A stretch of DNA of 64,000 bases from Bacteroidota bacterium. GTDB taxonomy: Bacteria > Bacteroidota > Bacteroidia > Chitinophagales > Chitinophagaceae. The stretch lies in contig CANFOM010000008.1 of NCBI GenBank assembly GCA_947448725.1, positions 1 through 64,000 of the forward strand. Reading direction: 5' to 3'. The notes beneath the pieces were generated by a model, which worked only from the letters and a program-made list of their open reading frames with translations, was not told the DNA's origin and did no database searches. Positions 63,217-64,000 of the stretch are shown here, one piece after another. The translations under genes and the position numbers were made by a program. The first letter of the stretch is position 1, and each line of letters begins with the position of its first letter.

Positions 63217-64000
63217 TTAAAATAATCCTTTCTTTAAGCTAGTTTTTCCTTCACCAATTTTAAAACCGTTGTGGTACACTTCAATTTTATAATCCCCTTC
63301 GGCTAATTTTGTAGTTTGTTTGATATCATAACTTACACCTAACTCTTTATTTTGTTCATATTGAACAGAAATTTTATTGGCATAGTCTCTGTTACCATCT
63401 TCTCTGGTGCTAAATTTACCGCCAGTTGAAAATGCTATTCCGTCAGGACCTGTAATACACACATAAAGCTCTTGAGCGCCAGAAGGGGTAATCTTATTTT
63501 TATCAATTTGGAAGGACAGGCGAAGCGTATTGGCTCTTCTTGAATTATTTGTTTTCTTCTCTGTTCCATCTTCTTTAATTCTTAAAGATTGGATGTTGAA
63601 AGAAGAAGCGTGCAAAGTTGAACCTATATCCTGTAATCTTTCTTTCTCTTTTTGAGTGGCAGTTAAATTGCTATTTAAGGTAGTATTAGTTGTAGTTAAT
63701 ACTTCGTTTTTTGCGGACAAATCTTTGTTCTCTGCTTGTGCTTTGGTTAAGTCGGCAAATAGGCCAGTTACTTTGCCATTTAATTCTGCAATTAAAGTTT
63801 TTGCTTCTGACAATTCTTTATCTGTTGCATCTTGCTTACGTAAGATATTACCAATATTGGTTTTTAACTTTTGAATTTGAGTTGATTTCTCCAAAAGGTC
63901 ACCTTGTAAGGTTGTATTTTGTTGCGTTAAAGAATCTGCTTTCGCTGAAACTTCTATAAATTCAGATTGAATTTTTGATTTAGCACTATCAATGACAGCT
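63217..64000 (-). CDS. Coiled-coil protein, N-terminus beyond window (partial)
   Basis: Only the C-terminal part is visible. The frame beginning at a TTG (63894) is not the true start: reading upstream on the minus strand it stays open to the window edge with more heptad-like sequence (SKIQSEFIEVSAKADSLTQQN). The visible 261 residues consist of a long coiled coil (about 130 residues; KTLIAELNGKVTGLFADLTKAQAENKDLSAKNEVL) and a C-terminal beta-rich domain (LRLSFQIDKNKITPSGAQELYVCITGPDGIAF... KIEVYHNGFKIGEGKTSLKKGLF), similar in appearance to envelope or surface appendage proteins. The family is not recognised. Confidence 0.7.
   Translation of the reverse strand, partial: AVIDSAKSKIQSEFIEVSAKADSLTQQNTTLQGDLLEKSTQIQKLKTNIGNILRKQDATDKELSEAKTLIAELNGKVTGLFADLTKAQAENKDLSAKNEVLTTTNTTLNSNLTATQKEKERLQDIGSTLHASSFNIQSLRIKEDGTEKKTNNSRRANTLRLSFQIDKNKITPSGAQELYVCITGPDGIAFSTGGKFSTREDGNRDYANKISVQYEQNKELGVSYDIKQTTKLAEGDYKIEVYHNGFKIGEGKTSLKKGLF

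Overview
The window looks like the chromosome of an AT-rich member of the Bacteroidota, probably near Chitinophagaceae. Evidence: promoter-like TTG/TTTG-N19-20-TAnnTTTG motifs, weak Shine-Dalgarno signals, two type IX secretion genes (porQ and a porW/sprE-like gene), and families typical of the phylum (GSCFA, DUF4270, the large signal peptidase I, a UbiA prenyltransferase beside KdsC and Maf). No rRNA, CRISPR array, insertion sequence or complete prophage was seen. Nearly all the DNA is ordinary core genome, with short intergenic gaps (none above about 210 bases) and many strong hairpin terminators.

The exception is the left end. Positions 46-1707 encode a secreted, tail-fibre-like repeat protein whose last 40 codons look like the variable region of a diversity-generating retroelement (DGR): a C-type-lectin-like end in which suspected adenine-templated codons have become arbitrary NNC/NNT codons. 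A 6-bp hairpin follows the stop codon, then a gene matching the N-terminal half of the DGR accessory protein Avd. The template repeat and reverse transcriptase that should come next are absent. Instead, Avd breaks off and an initiator tRNA-fMet gene begins. This is either a decayed DGR or a target cassette diversified in trans from elsewhere in the genome.

Layout after that: era-der GTPases, a tiny Ala-rich lipoprotein, lon (2.2-7.4 kb); porQ facing a PBP1A-porW pair (7.4-14.1 kb); a short M23-N-terminus-like protein with AtpZ/AtpI-like proteins and a SprT-like protein (14.2-15.9 kb); sucC, yceI, dinB, a subtilase, an ALDH7-type dehydrogenase, rfaE2 and a flippase-like membrane protein (15.9-23.3 kb); a glycogen-synthase-like half protein, DUF4270 and metK (23.4-27.1 kb); nudix, rlmB, GSCFA, penicillin acylase and trhO (27.2-33.7 kb); a 170-base imperfect palindrome; purC, a TonB receptor, pdhB, lepB, cdd, ogt, csaA, a desaturase and topA (33.9-46.6 kb); ferredoxin-iscX-kdsC-ubiA-maf (47.8-50.5 kb); lipA.

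The right end (52.0-62.6 kb) is a carbohydrate storage island. A ROK sugar kinase and a sugar MFS transporter diverge from glgA-glgC-MFS-GH13-glgB. Together they would take up sugars, make ADP-glucose, polymerise and branch glycogen, and degrade external alpha-glucans. The window ends inside a coiled-coil protein gene on the minus strand.
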